Source: Typhlomys cinereus (lineage: Eukaryota; Chordata; Mammalia; Rodentia; Platacanthomyidae). From it: DNA of 64,000 nucleotides. Made by a program: the position numbers and the translations under genes. Where the stretch lies: positions 4,554,071 to 4,618,070 of the forward strand of contig JALPQD010000137.1 in assembly GCA_023101885.1 (NCBI GenBank), given 5' to 3'. This document shows positions 46,686-60,240 of this stretch, piece by piece. Within the stretch, counting starts at the first letter, position 1; each line of letters opens with the position of its first letter. The notes below the pieces were generated by a model. The model was not told where the DNA came from, did not search any database, and saw only the letters and a program-made list of their open reading frames with translations.

Positions 46686-48835
46686 CCTGAGTCATTCTTG
46701 ATCCCAGTTTGAGTCCCCTTAACAGTCGTCCCTAGCCTCCATGTCTGATTGAACTTCCTCAGAACTCTCAGGCAGAAACTTTCGAAAGAAGGAGGGAACT
46801 GTGGTAAAGAGAACATGTAGTGCAAGGACAGTCTGTCACCTCAGCCAGGATTCTACCTCTTGGTACTGATAGATTCCCACATTCAGAGCCAAAGCTCTGT
46901 TGACTGGTCCTTCCCTCACCCACCAATGGCCAGCCAGCACTTACACAGCCCATATTCACATGATCCCTAGTCACGTACCTCATGGGGCAGTGCACAAACA
47001 ACTTACCCCGCCACCCCCCCTTCTTCACAAATGCAGGACTATAAAGCTCCAATCCCCCTTCAGATGCTGCTGCTCCTCTCTTTGAGAATTAGCCCATGTT
47101 GCCAAAAAATCACTCAAATCCACACAGAGTGACGTAAATAATCCAAACATATCGACAGGAATTCCTCAAAATTTGGAAGTTCTTCCTCTGAGCTCACCAG
47201 TGTCAATAAAACACACTGCTGTCATGGCGGCTTTCCCTGTCCTCTCTGACCTTAATCTTTCTCCTCTGTTCTCACCTTCTCCCACCTTAAGGCAAACCTG
47301 TGGTTCCTCTGGCCACCAGGCCCTCAACCCTAAATGAACTCCTCTTTCTTAAGTCTCTACCTCAAGGTTTTATTCATGAATCTCCTTGGGACACCCACAA
47401 TGGTCTGAGTGGCTCTTCAACCCTTTTTCCTGAACTCTACTTTCCTGTCTAGTCCTTCTGAAACACAGCAACCAAAACAAGAAATGGGTTTGGATCTTGG
47501 GAGTTTTCTGCTCTGCCCCCAAGGTTCTGCACACTGGTAAGGATGGTGAGTCCGGGTCTGTGACATCTGGGCATCATCCAGGTGGATTTCTCTCCACAGT
47601 CTGTCAGTCCCATGTTCAACCTGCAGTAAGGTGCTGGATGAGTTACACAGGGTGCATCAGGGAGCAGGTGCACTTGGTCTGTGGCTCACGTGGGGATGGC
47701 TCCTGGTTCACACCAACATGAAGCAGGGAAACAACCAGGGAGCATGTGCAGAGACAGGAGGAATCTCAGCTCAGACTTCTGGCTCCTCCCCAGAACCCAC
47801 CGGAGCCTGGAGTTCTGGGTGCATCCCCAGCCCACCAGTAGGGTGCCAGCGTTCCCAGGATTCCAGACTTCCTCCTCCTTCACCTCACCCACTGCCCCAT
47901 TAGGGCTGAGTTAACAGAAACCAGATGGCAGCTTCTGATGCTCCACCCCCTAGAGATTAACTTAGGTTCTTTCATTTCCCAGAAGTGCTGGTGTGAACAA
48001 GAGCTTCACAAAGCTGCCAGGGATCTTCAACACTCCTTGCCAGAAGGCTGCTTCCTGCACCACAGGGCCTCTCACTCAGAGATCAGAACTTGCAGGAGCC
48101 CTAGCCCCTGGCCCAGGCCTAAGGCAGCACCTGACAAATTCCAAAGGGTGGGGGGGGCAGGAACCCTGGAAAGGCCTAGATAATCTAGACTCCTGCCTTG
48201 GGCCAAGAGAACCCAGAGAACTGCAGGAGATCTCAGGCAGCCACACTGTCCTGTGTGACAAAGATAAGCGTAGGCACATGTTGCCTCAATGTGCAGATGT
48301 TAGGGACTTGACAAGATGCTACTTCCTGTCACCCTGGTCATGGTAGAATCCTCCCCTAATTCAGCTTGGCCTGTCAACCATCTGGTCTGTAGTCTTCATT
48401 CTCTAACCTATACCTCAATTTTCCAAACTCTAAGCACACCTGTTTCCTGCCCAGCTCCCTCTTCCCAGCATCCCCCAGTTTTGCAGAATGTCAGCTTGTA
48501 TCTTAGATTCTACTGGTTCTGTTGCTTTTTGTTCAAAATAAACAGAAAGTTCTCAATTCTTTCCCCTCCTCATACTTCAGTATGTGGCCGAGAAAAGGAA
48601 GCAGATCCCCAACCACATCACAGACCCAGAAGCCCAGCACCAGCAGTCAGTCCTGAGTGCGGCTCTGGCTCATTGCACTGGGTCTCTAACATCTGCCCTG
48701 TCACAAGTGGGGTGACAATAGGGAAATGCTATGGAGGAAGGAAGGCACGTGGAAAGGTTTGTGCTCTCAGTTTCCTATAGCCTGTGCTCAAAGTCAATAC
48801 AATTTTTAATTTAATTAATTAATTCATTAATTAAA
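46686..48835. other. Intergenic, nothing recognised except an LTR-like remnant
   Basis: Bases 47215-47440 resemble the LTR-like block at 7330-7520 (CTCTCTGACCTTAA, then CCACCTTAAG). Several overlapping frames of 70-150 codons exist at 47450-48780 but lack family motifs and splice structure. Confidence 0.45.
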
Positions 48836-49122
48836 TGTGTGTTTGTGTGTGTGTGTGTGTGTGTTTGTGTGTGTGTGCACATGTGTGTATCAGAATGTAC
48901 TGTATATCCCTGTGGAGACCCAAGGATGAATTCCGGAGTCATCCTGCAATGCTTTATCTTTTTTTTTGCTTCACTCTTGCATTTCCCAGGCTCACCTTCC
49001 AGTGTCTGGAAGTACAACCACTACCATTTCTTCCTGTCATTTTTAAGTGTATTCCGGGATTTGAATTGGGTCCTTCTGCTTGAGAGACAGAGTCTTAACT
49101 TCTGAGACATCTATCCAGCCCG
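48836..49122 (-). repeat. tRNA-headed SINE with GT tail
   Basis: GT-rich run, GGAGACCCAAGGATGAATTC, and a head with GAGACATCTATCCAGCCC at the right end. Confidence 0.78.
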
Positions 49123-50867
49123 TCTTATTTTATTTAAAGTGGAAAGAAGATACTATCATTATATTTAGCTTGGTGAAATAGGAATTAGCTTATAGACTGT
49201 CTTTGGGTTGGGCCGTGTTAGTGCTCCGAATCTGTGTCATCGGTCAAGACTGAGTTGGCTCTTCTGGTGTTTTGTCTCTCCATGTAAACTTTGGAATCTG
49301 TTCATTCATGTCCACAGTGGGAATCACTAGGATTTACATAGAGACTGCAGTGAAGAACCGATCATGTGAAGACCTGACCTCTTATCAATATTAGTCTCTT
49401 AGCCATGAACATTAGCTATTTCTCTATTTATTAAGGTTTCTTTTGTCATTTTTACCTTAGTTATTAACTCTCTTTGCATAAATCTTAAATGTATTTGACT
49501 AAATTTTATTATCTGTGTTTAATTTTTAAACTATTGTAATAAGTTTTCAGTTTCAGAAAGTTTTAAATCAATTATTGTTAATCTATATATCTCTATCTTC
49601 AGCAAGCAAAGATGTCTATTTCTCTCTCCCTGATGTGCCCAACTGTCATCCTATTTTCTGTTAGGTTCGAATCTAAATAGACCTCCTAGACTCATGTTTG
49701 ATGGTGCCATCTTGAGCTGGTGGCTATGTGAGATCTGAGGAACGCTCAGGACGTGGGCAGAAGCAGGTCACTAGGGGTGAGCTTTGGAATGTTCTATACT
49801 CACCCCTGGTTTCTGTGCAGCTCTAGGCTTCCTATCTGCTGTCATGTGAAGAAGCTACTGCTCCACACTCCAGCCACCACACACAGCTGCTCTGCCCTAA
49901 TTCCCTCCACAGTGGTCTACAATGATCTGAAATATCTTTTCCTGCCTAAAATTGTTTCTGTCAAGTATTTTGTTGCAGGAGTCAAAAAGGTGATGAACAC
50001 ATCATCTTACTATATATTTTAGGATCATTAGGAAGGGTTTGAAGTCCTGCCTCAGTTCTTGATCTTACAGGGAAAGCTTCAAATTTCTCACCCTTGACTC
50101 TGTTAGTTGGTGGTTCATTAGATGTTCTTTATCAAGTTGAAATAGTTTACTATCATTCATAGTTAGATGAGAATTTCTATCATGAAATGTACTAGACTAT
50201 AAAAATTTTTATGTCTATTGATGTAAGCATTTCTTCTTAAGACCACCGGTGTGTTAAATAATATTAATTTGTTTCATCTTAAAGTCTTTTGTATTTACTT
50301 ATGTACCTATGTGCATGTCTTATTCATTTATATGCGCATATGGGGACTCTATATCTGCATCACTGAGCCATTTGTTTATTCTTTTAAAACTACTGCAGTG
50401 TCCTGATGCTATACATTTTATTATTGTGTGTTCATTTGTGTGTGACTGTCTTATTTATTTATTACTGTGTGTGTCTAAATCAAAAGCTTTATAAATTCAT
50501 TTATAGAAATAGAAAATTCATCCAGAAACTTAAATGGAGTTTCATGGGATTCTAAACGCTGAAAATACTTTCGAAAGCATAGAAGTCGGGAGCATCATGT
50601 TAATTTCAAAGCATATAGCTTTAGTAATCAAAATCATGTGATGCTGGCATAGAGGTGTAGAGGCAACAGAACAAAGAAAAACTGCAGAGCAGAGAACATG
50701 AAAGCATCTTCGTGGATCTGGTCAAATGATTTTGGAAAGAGAATCAGGACCACCCATGTCAGGGAAAGAGTTTCACCAGTGAATGGTTTTTGAGCTCTAT
50801 CTTACACAAATTTTTACCCAAAAATGAATTAAGGATATAAAGATTAAAACCTAAAAGTGTAGAATTC
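49123..50867. other. AT-rich intergenic DNA
   Basis: No gene, SINE or recognisable transposon was identified. Confidence 0.5.
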
Positions 50868-51145
50868 TGGGCTGGAAGGATGGCTCAGGGGTTAAGTCTC
50901 TGCCTTGCAAGCAAAAGGACCTGAGTTTGGATCCCAGATCCAACATAAAAACACCAAGCGGAAAAGGCAACAGCCTAGGAAATCCTGGTGGGCAGAGCCT
51001 GGGAAATCCCAGAGCGAAGAAAAAAGGAGATGGAAGCAATCTACGATGATTCCCGAAGTCATCCTTAGTCCTCCACAGGGATACACACAGTACCCTCTGA
51101 TACACACACACACGCACACACACACACACACAATAAATGAACAAG
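50868..51145 (+). repeat. tRNA-headed SINE with CA tail
   Basis: The best-preserved plus-strand copy. The head GGGCTGGAAGGATGGCTCAG is followed by GGGTTAAGTCTCTGCCTTGC (tRNA-like box region), body and a CA run (51103-51132). Confidence 0.85.
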
Positions 51146-51429
51146 TTTTTAAAAAATTGTACAATTCCAACAAGAGAATATGTGGGAGACTACTCATGAC
51201 AGCATCAGCAGTGAAACTAAAACAAATAAGTGAGTCTACACAAATCGTAATGAATTTTTTACAACAAAGATCACACTTGGCTTGGTAAGAGGAATGAGGA
51301 AAATCTAATGAATTCATGCATTTGATAAGAGATTGATATGGAGCATACATAGAGTACTGCAAACTTACAAGAATCAAAGTGATATTTTGACTGTGCAAAT
51401 GACTGAATAGACATCTGTCCAAAGACACC

Positions 51430-51730
51430 TGTGTTAGTTAGATCTGCACTGCATCAGCAAAATCACTTGAGAACAACCTAAAGGGAGAAGGTAATTATTT
51501 TGGTTCACAGTTCCAGAGGTGTCTGTCCATCATGGCCAGCAGGTCACATGATGGTTGACTAGGAAGAAGGGGATGATGGGAAGACAAACAGGTAGGACCC
51601 TGGTGAGACAGCATCCTAGGAGAAGCCCTAACTAATGAACTAGATGCCCATGTCCTAACCTAGCTATGTCAATGAATACCATCCTATTAAGAATGAACCT
51701 GTCAAGAGATTCATCCATTCATTATGTTGG
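51430..51730 (+). repeat. LTR-like remnant (possibly MaLR-type)
   Basis: TTATTTTGGTTCACAGTTCC, then GTCCATCATGGCCAGCAGG and CCATCCTATTAAGAATGAAC, as in old class III LTRs. The family was not confirmed. Confidence 0.45.
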
Positions 51731-51789
51731 ACCAGAGAGAGAGACAGAGAGACAGAAAGAATACTTCATTAATATATTATCTTACATTT

Positions 51790-52082
51790 TTTTTCCATGT
51801 GTAGGTGTGGGTGTGTACATGTGTTTGGGTGGGTATGTTTGTGAGAATGTTTACCAGTCTGGCTATGAATGCCCAAGGGTAAGTTACTTGGGGAATCATC
51901 CTGGAATGCTTCTATCTCCCTGTTACTTTGCTCTGGGTTTTTCAAACCTCTGTCTTCCAGGGCCAGAAGTGCAGGCCACTCTCATTTCAGCCCAGCATTT
52001 TTTGTTGGATCTGGCATCCAAACTTAGAACTTTTTGTTGACAAGGCAAAAGGTTTTAACCCCTTAGCCATTTCCCTAGTCCC
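51790..52082 (-). repeat. tRNA-headed SINE, diverged
   Basis: GGTAAGTTACTTGGGGAATC, a TTTGCTCTGGGTTTTTC body, and the head ACCCCTTAGCCATTTCCCTAG at the right end. Confidence 0.7.
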
Positions 52083-52715
52083 TAGGTGCCTCTTATTCCA
52101 AGTAATTGACTATCTAGATTGATATTACAGTAACTTAAATGGCCACTGAGTCTATGAAAACTTATACAACATAACGGTTACTCAACATCATTAATTATCA
52201 TAGGGATTGAAATTAAAGCCTCCATAAAAGAGTGTTTGTTTTAGTTCTGCCTGTAAGGAGCTTAAAAGTGACCAGTTCTTCCCAATAACAGCAGAAAGGT
52301 GAACAGGTCTAATAATCAGAGCTCCTCTAGACTCTATGAGAGGTCAGGACCCAGGACAAGGAAGGGACAGACCAGGGTGGCAGGAAGTGATGATTCTGGG
52401 AGCTCTATTCTTTCCCTCTGTGCTCAGAACCTGAGCCCCAGAACTGTGGTTGGCAAAGTGTTGGAGATTTAGTATGCTGATTTTAAGAGGCAGCAATGCC
52501 AGCTGGAGCCAGTCCCAAGGGAAGAGACACAGTGTTTTGAGACTGGCGCACTGTTTTTGAAGAAAGGCTTCCAGGTGCTTGACCAAGTTCATGGCAGAAC
52601 ATATCACATAAAAATACTGTTACAAATCTAGCAAGCGAGAAGAAAAGCAAAAATATATATTTTTGAACCATGGCAGGGTACTCTCTTCATCACAGAGATT
52701 TCTTCTCTCTCCATA

Positions 52716-52790
52716 GATAGATAGATAGGTAGAGAGAGAGAGAGAGAGAGAGAGAGGTAGAGAGATAGAGAGATATAGATATATATGGGA
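52716..52790. repeat. GATA/GA microsatellite
   Basis: GATA repeats grade into (AG)n and then ATAT. Confidence 0.9.
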
Positions 52791-52949
52791 CAAAAGGAAA
52801 TATTCAAAAAATGCTCATGGACCAGAAATCTGGTCCAGCCTATAAAGGTATTTGGGCTAAATTCAGCACCAGAACCCATATAGAAGGAGAAAACTGTCTC
52901 TTACAAGTTGTTCCCTGGCATCATCAAGCCATGGATCACATGCCCAATC

Positions 52950-55770
52950 ATTCAAGCTCAATAGGTACCCGGGTCCTCTCCCTCCCTCCACCTCTCCCAG
53001 TCCCCCCTTGCACTATCCCTCCCTTTACCCCTTCCTTTTATTCCCCTCCTTCTCCTTCTACCAGTGCCTGTCCCTTACTCCTCCCATCCCCTAGAACATC
53101 CTTTTGTGTGAATGCCAAACCTCCCTCTGAGTCTTTCACTTTAGTGAGGTGTAAGGACTCAATTGCATAGCCTGGAGCCCTTTCTTGGGCTCTCAGTTAG
53201 TATGGGAACATTACCATGACTGTTATTCCCTTGTCTCTGAGGATCCTACTGCCTGTGATCCATGCTAGACTTTGGGGAGTCGTTGACCTGTCAGTCATGC
53301 AGGACATGCAAAGTCCAATTATGGCTACTACGGCCCTAACTTGTGTGGAGTATCTTGCATATCGTTGCTCCTCCCCATCTTTAGGCTCTTACAATCTTGC
53401 TGCCCCCTCTTCTGGGAGAGATTTGGCTGGTCTGGTTCCAGTTGATTAATATTTTGATCTATCCTACATTGAGGGTGCGGAATTGAAATCCCAAATATTA
53501 TCGTTTGGGGATTGATTTGCTTGTTATAGATGTTGTAGCATTTGTTTAATGAATGTGGAGGCGCCATATTAGGTATGTATAAGTTCAGTATTATGAAGTC
53601 TTCCTGATGAATTGTACCTGTGTCTAAAATGTAGTATCCTTCTGTGTCTCTTATGATTGTTTTTTTTTTTTTTTTTGGTTTGAAGTCCACTTTGTCAGAT
53701 AGCATAATTGCTACACCTGCTTGTTTCTTGGTTACATTAGCTTGAAGAATTTATGACCAGCCTTTTACTTTTAGAATGTGCCTATCTTTTGTGGTAAGAT
53801 GTGTTTCCTGAAGGCAGCAGATGGATAGGTTGTGATTTCTAATCCATGTTTGTAATCTGTGTCTTTTGCTTGGTGAGTTAATTCCATTGACAATTAGTGC
53901 AATAATGGAGAAATTACTTTTAATTCCTGACACTTCTTGTGTTTAGTGGCTTTCATGAGTGTTTTATTTAGCTTAGAGGTTTTGGTGGTATTCTACTTCC
54001 CTTGCATCCTCCTGGATATGCTTATTTTCTTTGGGCATGAGTATCTTTTCTAGCATTTTTTGAAGACCTGGTTTGGTGGTCACATAAGCTTTCAAGTTGT
54101 CTTTATGGGGAAAATTTTTTTCACCCTCAATCATGACTGACAGTTTTGCTGGGTATATAAGCCTAGGTTGAATTTGTGTTCATTCACAAATTGAAGTGTG
54201 CCTCTCCAAGCTCTTCTGGCTTTTACTGTTTCCATTGAGAAATCATTTGTTATTTTAATAGGTTTACGTTTAAAAGTGATTTGCTTTGTAACTTTTTTAG
54301 AAATTGCCAAACTGATTGCCAGAGTGGTTGTATAAGCCTACATTCCCACCAGAAATGTATGAGAGTTTCCTACCTTCATATCCTCTCCAGCCTTTGGTGA
54401 TGTTTGTACTGTGGATTTTTGCCATCCTGACCTGGGTAAGATGATATTTCAGGGAACTTTTGATTTGCAATTCCCTGATGGCTAAGAATGTGGAGCATTT
54501 TTTTTCTCTTAAAGTTCTTAGCACATTCTCTTTGCATTGTATGTGTAGTGTTTTGACTATTATTTGTCATGGCGAGTTTCTATTTTGGTTATATCTATTT
54601 GGGATGCAGAATGCCTCTTGTATTTGGATGGGTCTCTCTTTCTTTAGATGAGGAAAGTTTTCCTTTATGATAATTTGAAAAATTTCCTTGGGTGTGGTAT
54701 TTTGGGACTCTTGTTCTGGTATTCCATAAATGTGCATGTTAGGCTTCTTCAGGGTGTCCCATAAGGCTTGAATATCGCTTTTAATTATCTTTTTGGTTTT
54801 AACAACTTCTTCATTAGTACTCTTGATAACACTCTCTGTTGAGTTCTGAATTGAAGATAACATGTCTTTTAGTTCAATTTTAACCTCTGCTTGAGACTGT
54901 TTTAACTGCTCTATACCTAATATTGTTTCTACAACTGCTTTTCTCATCTCCTCCAATGCTTGTTGTGTTCCTGTTCAAAGTGGTTGATGTGGTTATTTAC
55001 CTCCTCCCAGATTTCCTCTTTCATTGTTTTGATCACAGTAAAGATCAGGCTTTGAAAATTTTTATCTTGGGTATGGCTCTCCGGGCTATTTTCTGTGAGT
55101 TTGTTCTGTGTGTTTTTGACTGAACTGAATTAGACAGTGTTACTACACTTGAGCAGTTTTTACTAGTGTTTGCTTTAGAGTTGGGTATGCTTGTCTGGTA
55201 TTGGTGTTATTTCCTAGATGAGACTATTGGACTATCAGTACATCAATTAAGTCAGGATTAGTAGACAGGGAATGAAGATTAGTATGATAGTGAACATTTT
55301 AGGTTACTTCCTGGGTGATATATGAGGGTGAATTGTATAATCCCTGGAGTTGTATGGGTTTTTGAGTGGCTATATGGAAAAAGTAAACTACAGTGACTAG
55401 TAATTGAGAGGAACAGATGATAAAAAGGGTTTACTTATCTTTGAGCTGGATGTTAATATTCTCTCCCATGTGATGAGATGATTTTAGAGGACTTCAGATG
55501 AGTGGTATTTGTCCTAGAGCTTTGCTTTGGATTCCTCTGGACTCTGCTGAATTGTGAGGAGCAGGGAGTCCACCCTGGTTCGGGCCAGGGCAAAAAGGCA
55601 GAGTGGCTAGAGGGGCACACAGATCACCTGGGGGCCTTCCCCAGTGCCAGAAAGGCAGACTGGTTGCTGGTGGGGCGTGCAGGTGCCCTGGGGCCTTGGA
55701 GCATGGTCTAGGGGTCTTACCTGAGGAGCAGGGAGTGAGCCGTGTGTCTGGGCCAGAAAAGCCCTCCAGA
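52950..55770 (-). mobile_element. Internally deleted, rearranged L1
   Basis: Minus orientation. Two monomer-like 5' repeats begin GAGGAGCAGGGAGT at about 55556 and 55723 (plus-strand reading). ORF1 pieces lie at 54567-54956, an ORF2 C-terminal piece at 54297-54524, and an ORF2 start (SKRHRLQTW, then CCLQETHLTTKDRH) at 53751-53933. The 3' UTR with its pyrimidine-rich reverse complement is at 52960-53450. The order of ORF2 pieces shows rearrangement. It is less than half of full length. Confidence 0.82.
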
Positions 55771-56859
55771 ATATTAATAAATGTTAAAAACACTAGCATG
55801 TCATAATCTGACCAGTGTGTGTATTATCACAACTTGACTGACCTGGGCAGAAGGAAATGCACAAGTCTAGTCAACTCCAGCTTTCCACACTAAGAAGAAA
55901 AGTGTTGACTTCAAGTCCCTCTTGCTTTGAATGCTGGTGAACAGAAATGTACAACTTTAGAGTCCAGAATCATTCACCCTCTTCCCTATCATGCAGGCAA
56001 TATATAGTAACCAGCCCAGTGCACAACATCACCAATTTCTTATCTTGTATTCTACTCTTACTTATTTTTATCTTATCTGCTCTTATCTTATTTCCAGCTC
56101 TTATTTTCTGGTATTTCATGTCTGATTACATTGATGAAGCACAAGGCATATTAAAAGGCAAAAGAACAACAAATTTGATTTGTACAGACAGAGTAATCTT
56201 CAGGATCCTGCATTCTTGGAATTTGGAATTTAAACCACAGAGAAGCTTCACCTCAAACCAATGACATGACTCAAGCAAACAGTTCCCTTCAAACATATGA
56301 GTGAGAGTGTCCAGAAATTGGAATAATAGTGCATGGCCACCCAGGAAGTAAAAATCATGTCACCACTATGGAGACTGTGGTGAGTCATCAAAACACTGAA
56401 AGTAGAATTGTCCAACGTCATGGAAATCCTCTTCTGAATGTAGGCCTATTAATGATAGAGTAGGATAATGCTGTGATTTGTACATTTCCCTCCACGTTGA
56501 AATTCAAGCCCACCGTGAATATTCAGGGCTGAGATCTTCTAGTAAGTGGTGTGTCCTGAAGACATATAAGTGGATTAATTCTTACTTGACACCTGTTCAG
56601 TATCTTTTCCTCCTTCTATCTTCTGTCATGTGGAGACAAGCTGTTCACCCTTCTATCCTGTAGAGATGCAGCAAGAATGTCCTAATGAGACACCCAGTGC
56701 CGGCACCCTGGTCTTCCACTTGCCAGCTTCCAGAATTGCCCAAAACAGTCTCTGAGCTTGTGTGTTGTGGTCCCACAAAGACTCTAAAGACAGTTTCAAG
56801 GAGGGGTCTGCACACACTGTGCAAGGAAGCACTGCTCACAAGAGCCAGGTGGAAGGAGC
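55771..56859. other. Intergenic DNA with an LTR-like remnant
   Basis: Around 56470-56650 the order GTTGAAATTCAAGCCC, GTAAGTGGTGTGTCC and TTCTGTCATGTGG resembles an old MaLR LTR. Nothing else was recognised. Confidence 0.4.
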
Positions 56860-57480
56860 CCATGTGGCCCAACAGCAGACAAATGGACAGCATTTCCTAC
56901 CTATACAAGGAAATAATGTTTGGCCTCAAAAAGAGAAAAAATATGACATGTGCTCTAACATATATGAAAGGAGAACATTACACTAAGTGAAATAAGCCAT
57001 TGCACAAAGACAGATACCACTAGATCTTACTCATAAAAGGTACCCAGAAAAGTAGAGTTCACAGAGACAAGAAGTACATGGTGGTTGCCAGCAGCTAGAG
57101 GAGGAAGGAATGGGGAGGTGTTGCTTTGTAGTTCCTGCTTTGCTAGCTGAGAGCTGTGCAGGCTGGGGCTGCAGTCCCATGGGAGAGTGCTGCCAGCACT
57201 GCAGGGCCTGGCTCTGATGCCCAGCACTGCAGAAGCCAATATGAAAGGTAACTGTCCAAGTGTGGTGGCACATGGCTGTAATGTAAGGCCATCCTGAGTT
57301 CCATGGGATCCTTTGTTAAAAAAAGAAAAAGAGAGAGAGAGAGAGAGAGAGAGAACAAACAAGAAAGATCTATTTCATAACCATGTCAAGATACTTAATA
57401 TTTTTGTTTCATATACTAAAAAGTACTTAAGATGGTAAATTTTATACTATGTACATTTCACCACAATAAAAACACATTCA
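56860..57480 (+). repeat. Ancient L1 3' end, split by a B1-like SINE
   Basis: Contains ACAAATGGACAGCATTTCC, ACTAAGTGAAATAAGCCA and GTGGTTGCCAGCAG, as in old mammalian L1 3' UTRs. It resumes after the SINE and ends CACCACAATAAAAACA. Confidence 0.65.
57254..57355 (+). repeat. B1-like SINE with GA-rich tail
   Basis: CCAAGTGTGGTGGCACATGG, then CATCCTGAGTTCC, followed by an A-rich stretch and a (GA)n run at 57326-57354. Confidence 0.65.
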
Positions 57481-57811
57481 TTAGGAGAGCTTGCAGCTTA
57501 GAGGGGCAGTGAGGACTTGTGAACGGGCACATTCTCTGAGAATGTCACTATGCCAGTTGTCATGGAAGGGGACAAGGTGTCAAACTGATCATTAGTGGTT
57601 CTGTTGTGTGAAGTACTTTTCCTGCGATGCCACAAGACTATCTTCCCACTCCAGATAGGAGTTTCAATACCAAATCGGCAACAAACGAACATATTTATTG
57701 TGGTTACTGACAGGAGCAGGGGCAGCTCACCAAAGCATAGCTGACAGCTTCTCTTGGACACATAATTGGATCTCTTCTCTCTCTCTCTCTCTCTGTCTCT
57801 CTGTCTCTCTG

Positions 57812-57865
<54 letters not shown>

Positions 57866-59479
57866 CCCCCTTGGCTGCTCTGGGATCTTCTAACTAAACT
57901 ACTTGGCTGTTCAACAGTCCTCTCCAAAAGCTTCTTCCCTGCTCAGGGGCCTCCTTCATGCTTGCCTCTAACTGCTGAGCCGTCCTCCTCCTGTCTGCAG
58001 GTTGGCAGGAGCCTTCTCTCCCCAGAGGTTATTTTCCATCCTGGAGGGAGCCCCTCCCACACGTTTGTCAGTTTCAGGAAATTCCCAGAGCCTCAGCAAT
58101 CTTTACCGGCTGAGGCTGAGGGCAAAAGTCAAGACAGCTGTTTGAGGAAAAAGGGCCCCACAGGTTCCAGCTCTGGCACATTTGTAGACAATTGGTAGTG
58201 TAGTTCAGCCGAGGGAACCTGCAGGAGATTGTGTAGCTGACGGGAAAGGCCTGACTCATGGTGTGTGGCCAGACATGCTCTCTGGCAAGTAAGAACTGTC
58301 CCTCTCTCAGTCATTATGTGCATATGGTGTGGCCAGTTCCCTGGCTCTTGGTGGTGTTAGTGTGGTCTCTCCTGCCAAACTGGATAAGGAGATGTAACCA
58401 GGAATTTTAAGCCAAAGATAAAAACCTCCTTATTCTCTTAAGCAATTTTGTCATGGTTTTATCAGCAGCAATGGAAAGAAACAGCAACACCATTTTCACC
58501 TCTGTGTTTTCTTTTTTCCATTTATAAAACAGTTAAAACTTTAATTACTGAGTGAATGCAGTAGAATTGCAGAGATAGGAAAGAGACTGAAAGTCTAAAG
58601 ATTTAGAGAGGATGAGACAGTGACAGTGAATGTTTGCTGAAACCTTCTGTAACATGACTAAAAGAAATTGTTTCTCCAAGAAAGTTTCAATATTAGCATT
58701 ATTAGCAGTATCTTCAGACTTGTGAGATCAATTCCTATCCAAGCAGGTAATTTCCATCTTGATTTAGATTTTTGTTTCTTTGCTATTGTCCTTTGTTCTA
58801 ATCTATTTGCTTGCATGGATTGATCCATGGGTGAATCTTAATTTTATAACCTGATTGGAAGCTGAGAGATATTTCAGAGGTGCAGTCTCGTTGGGGGAAG
58901 ACACTAAAGTGTGTTTCTGGGTTTGTCTCTCATCCTGGATCCCTCTGTGTCTCCCTCTCTGTGCTTCCTGAAATCACATTCTGCATCTCCACAGGCCAGA
59001 AACAGTTTAGCATAAATGGAAAGTCTTAAAAGGAACAAAAGGAAATCTTTCCTGATTTTAAACTTTTCTGGTAATTGTCACAGTGATAAAAAGTATGACT
59101 ACAAACCATGCCCTGGAAAGAAAAAGCAACAGAAGGTGCTTTTAAACAGCAAAAGCACTTCTAATGCTTGCAGAAAGCATTGTAGAATCCAGAACAATAT
59201 AGCATTACTATTATACTCAATCTATAGTTTTTTAGTATCATTTATATAACATGGATCAATCCATCATTGAAAGAACATCCTTCATAAGCAAATTCATCTT
59301 TCATGATTGCATCTACCACCCAGAGATCAAGTCTTCAGCAGGTGAGTTTTTAGAGGGACATTTCTTATCTCAGCTATATCATGTTGGGTTTATGCTTACT
59401 GTGCTGAAATGAAAATCAGACGAGTGCAAAGTGCTTATTTTTCTGTTAGAGCTCTGAATTGAACTGGAATGAATGTTCA
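57481..59479. other. Intergenic DNA with a CT repeat and an LTR-like remnant
   Basis: (CT)n and CTGT repeats lie at 57775-57862. A segment at about 58350-58490 (GCCAAAGATAAAAACCTCC, then TTTGTCATGG) resembles the 3' part of a MaLR LTR. No gene was recognised. Confidence 0.45.
57775..57862. repeat. (CT)n microsatellite
   Basis: CT run with regularly spaced GTCT interruptions. Confidence 0.95.
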
Positions 59480-59688
59480 GGAATGTCATGCTAGGAAAAG
59501 GACCTGGGTTCAAATCCCAGATCCCACATTTAAAAAAAAGTGTGTAAATGGCAACGGCTTGCTCTTGCAGCAATGGAAAGAGAAGCCTGGAAAACACCAG
59601 AGCAAACTAATAAGAAGGTATAAGTAATCCAGAATGATTCCAATGTCACCCTTGGACCTCCGTAGGTGTGCATAGTCAAGTGTCCTCT

Positions 59689-59737
<49 letters not shown>

Positions 59738-59745
59738 ACACGGAA
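59480..59745 (+). repeat. tRNA-headed SINE with CA tail
   Basis: GACCTGGGTTCAAATCCCAG (B-box-like), body and a long CA run (59693-59742). Confidence 0.75.
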
Positions 59746-59934
59746 TAATAGTTTAAGTACAATAATTCTATTAAATGATTAACTAAAGCTCTGAAAATTG
59801 TTAGCATCCTTAACATACTTGCAGAATAATATCCAAAAAAATGAAGATTTACTAAACCTTACAAAAGTGCCAATTGTCTTTTTCTATTGTAAATACAATG
59901 TAAATTATTGTTTTAAAATTCAAATACACATGGG

Positions 59935-60190
59935 CAGAAGAGATGGCTCACAGGTTAAACTGTGCCTCACAAGCAGAAAGTCCAGAGTTTGGATCTCAGA
60001 TCACATGTAAAAAAGCCAGGTGGAAATGGGCACAGGGTCCTGGCTGGTTTTCCACAATGAGCGTCAGTTCCCACGGTGGCCGCAGGGTGCGCCAGAGGCA
60101 GTGCTGTGGTAGCCACTGGGCATGGGCTTCCTCCCCTATGTCGTGGCAAGGGAAGTTGGGGAGGTAAGAGGGGTGGTGGTGGTGGTGGAG

Positions 60191-60237
<47 letters not shown>

Positions 60238-60240
60238 GTT
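59935..60240 (+). repeat. tRNA-headed SINE joined to spacer repeat copy 6, GT tail
   Basis: The head GGCAGAAGAGATGGCTCAC runs into GGGCACAGGGTCCTGGCTGG, then CCGCAGGGTGCGCCAGAGGC (CTCF-like, about 60080-60099) and a GT run at 60194-60240. It shows that the spacer repeats are probably body and tail of a SINE-derived unit. Confidence 0.65.

Noticed and set aside
47450..48780. Several 70-150 codon frames as an NKR-P1 or other lectin gene
   Set aside because: No CTLD motifs, transmembrane segment or coherent splice phases were found.
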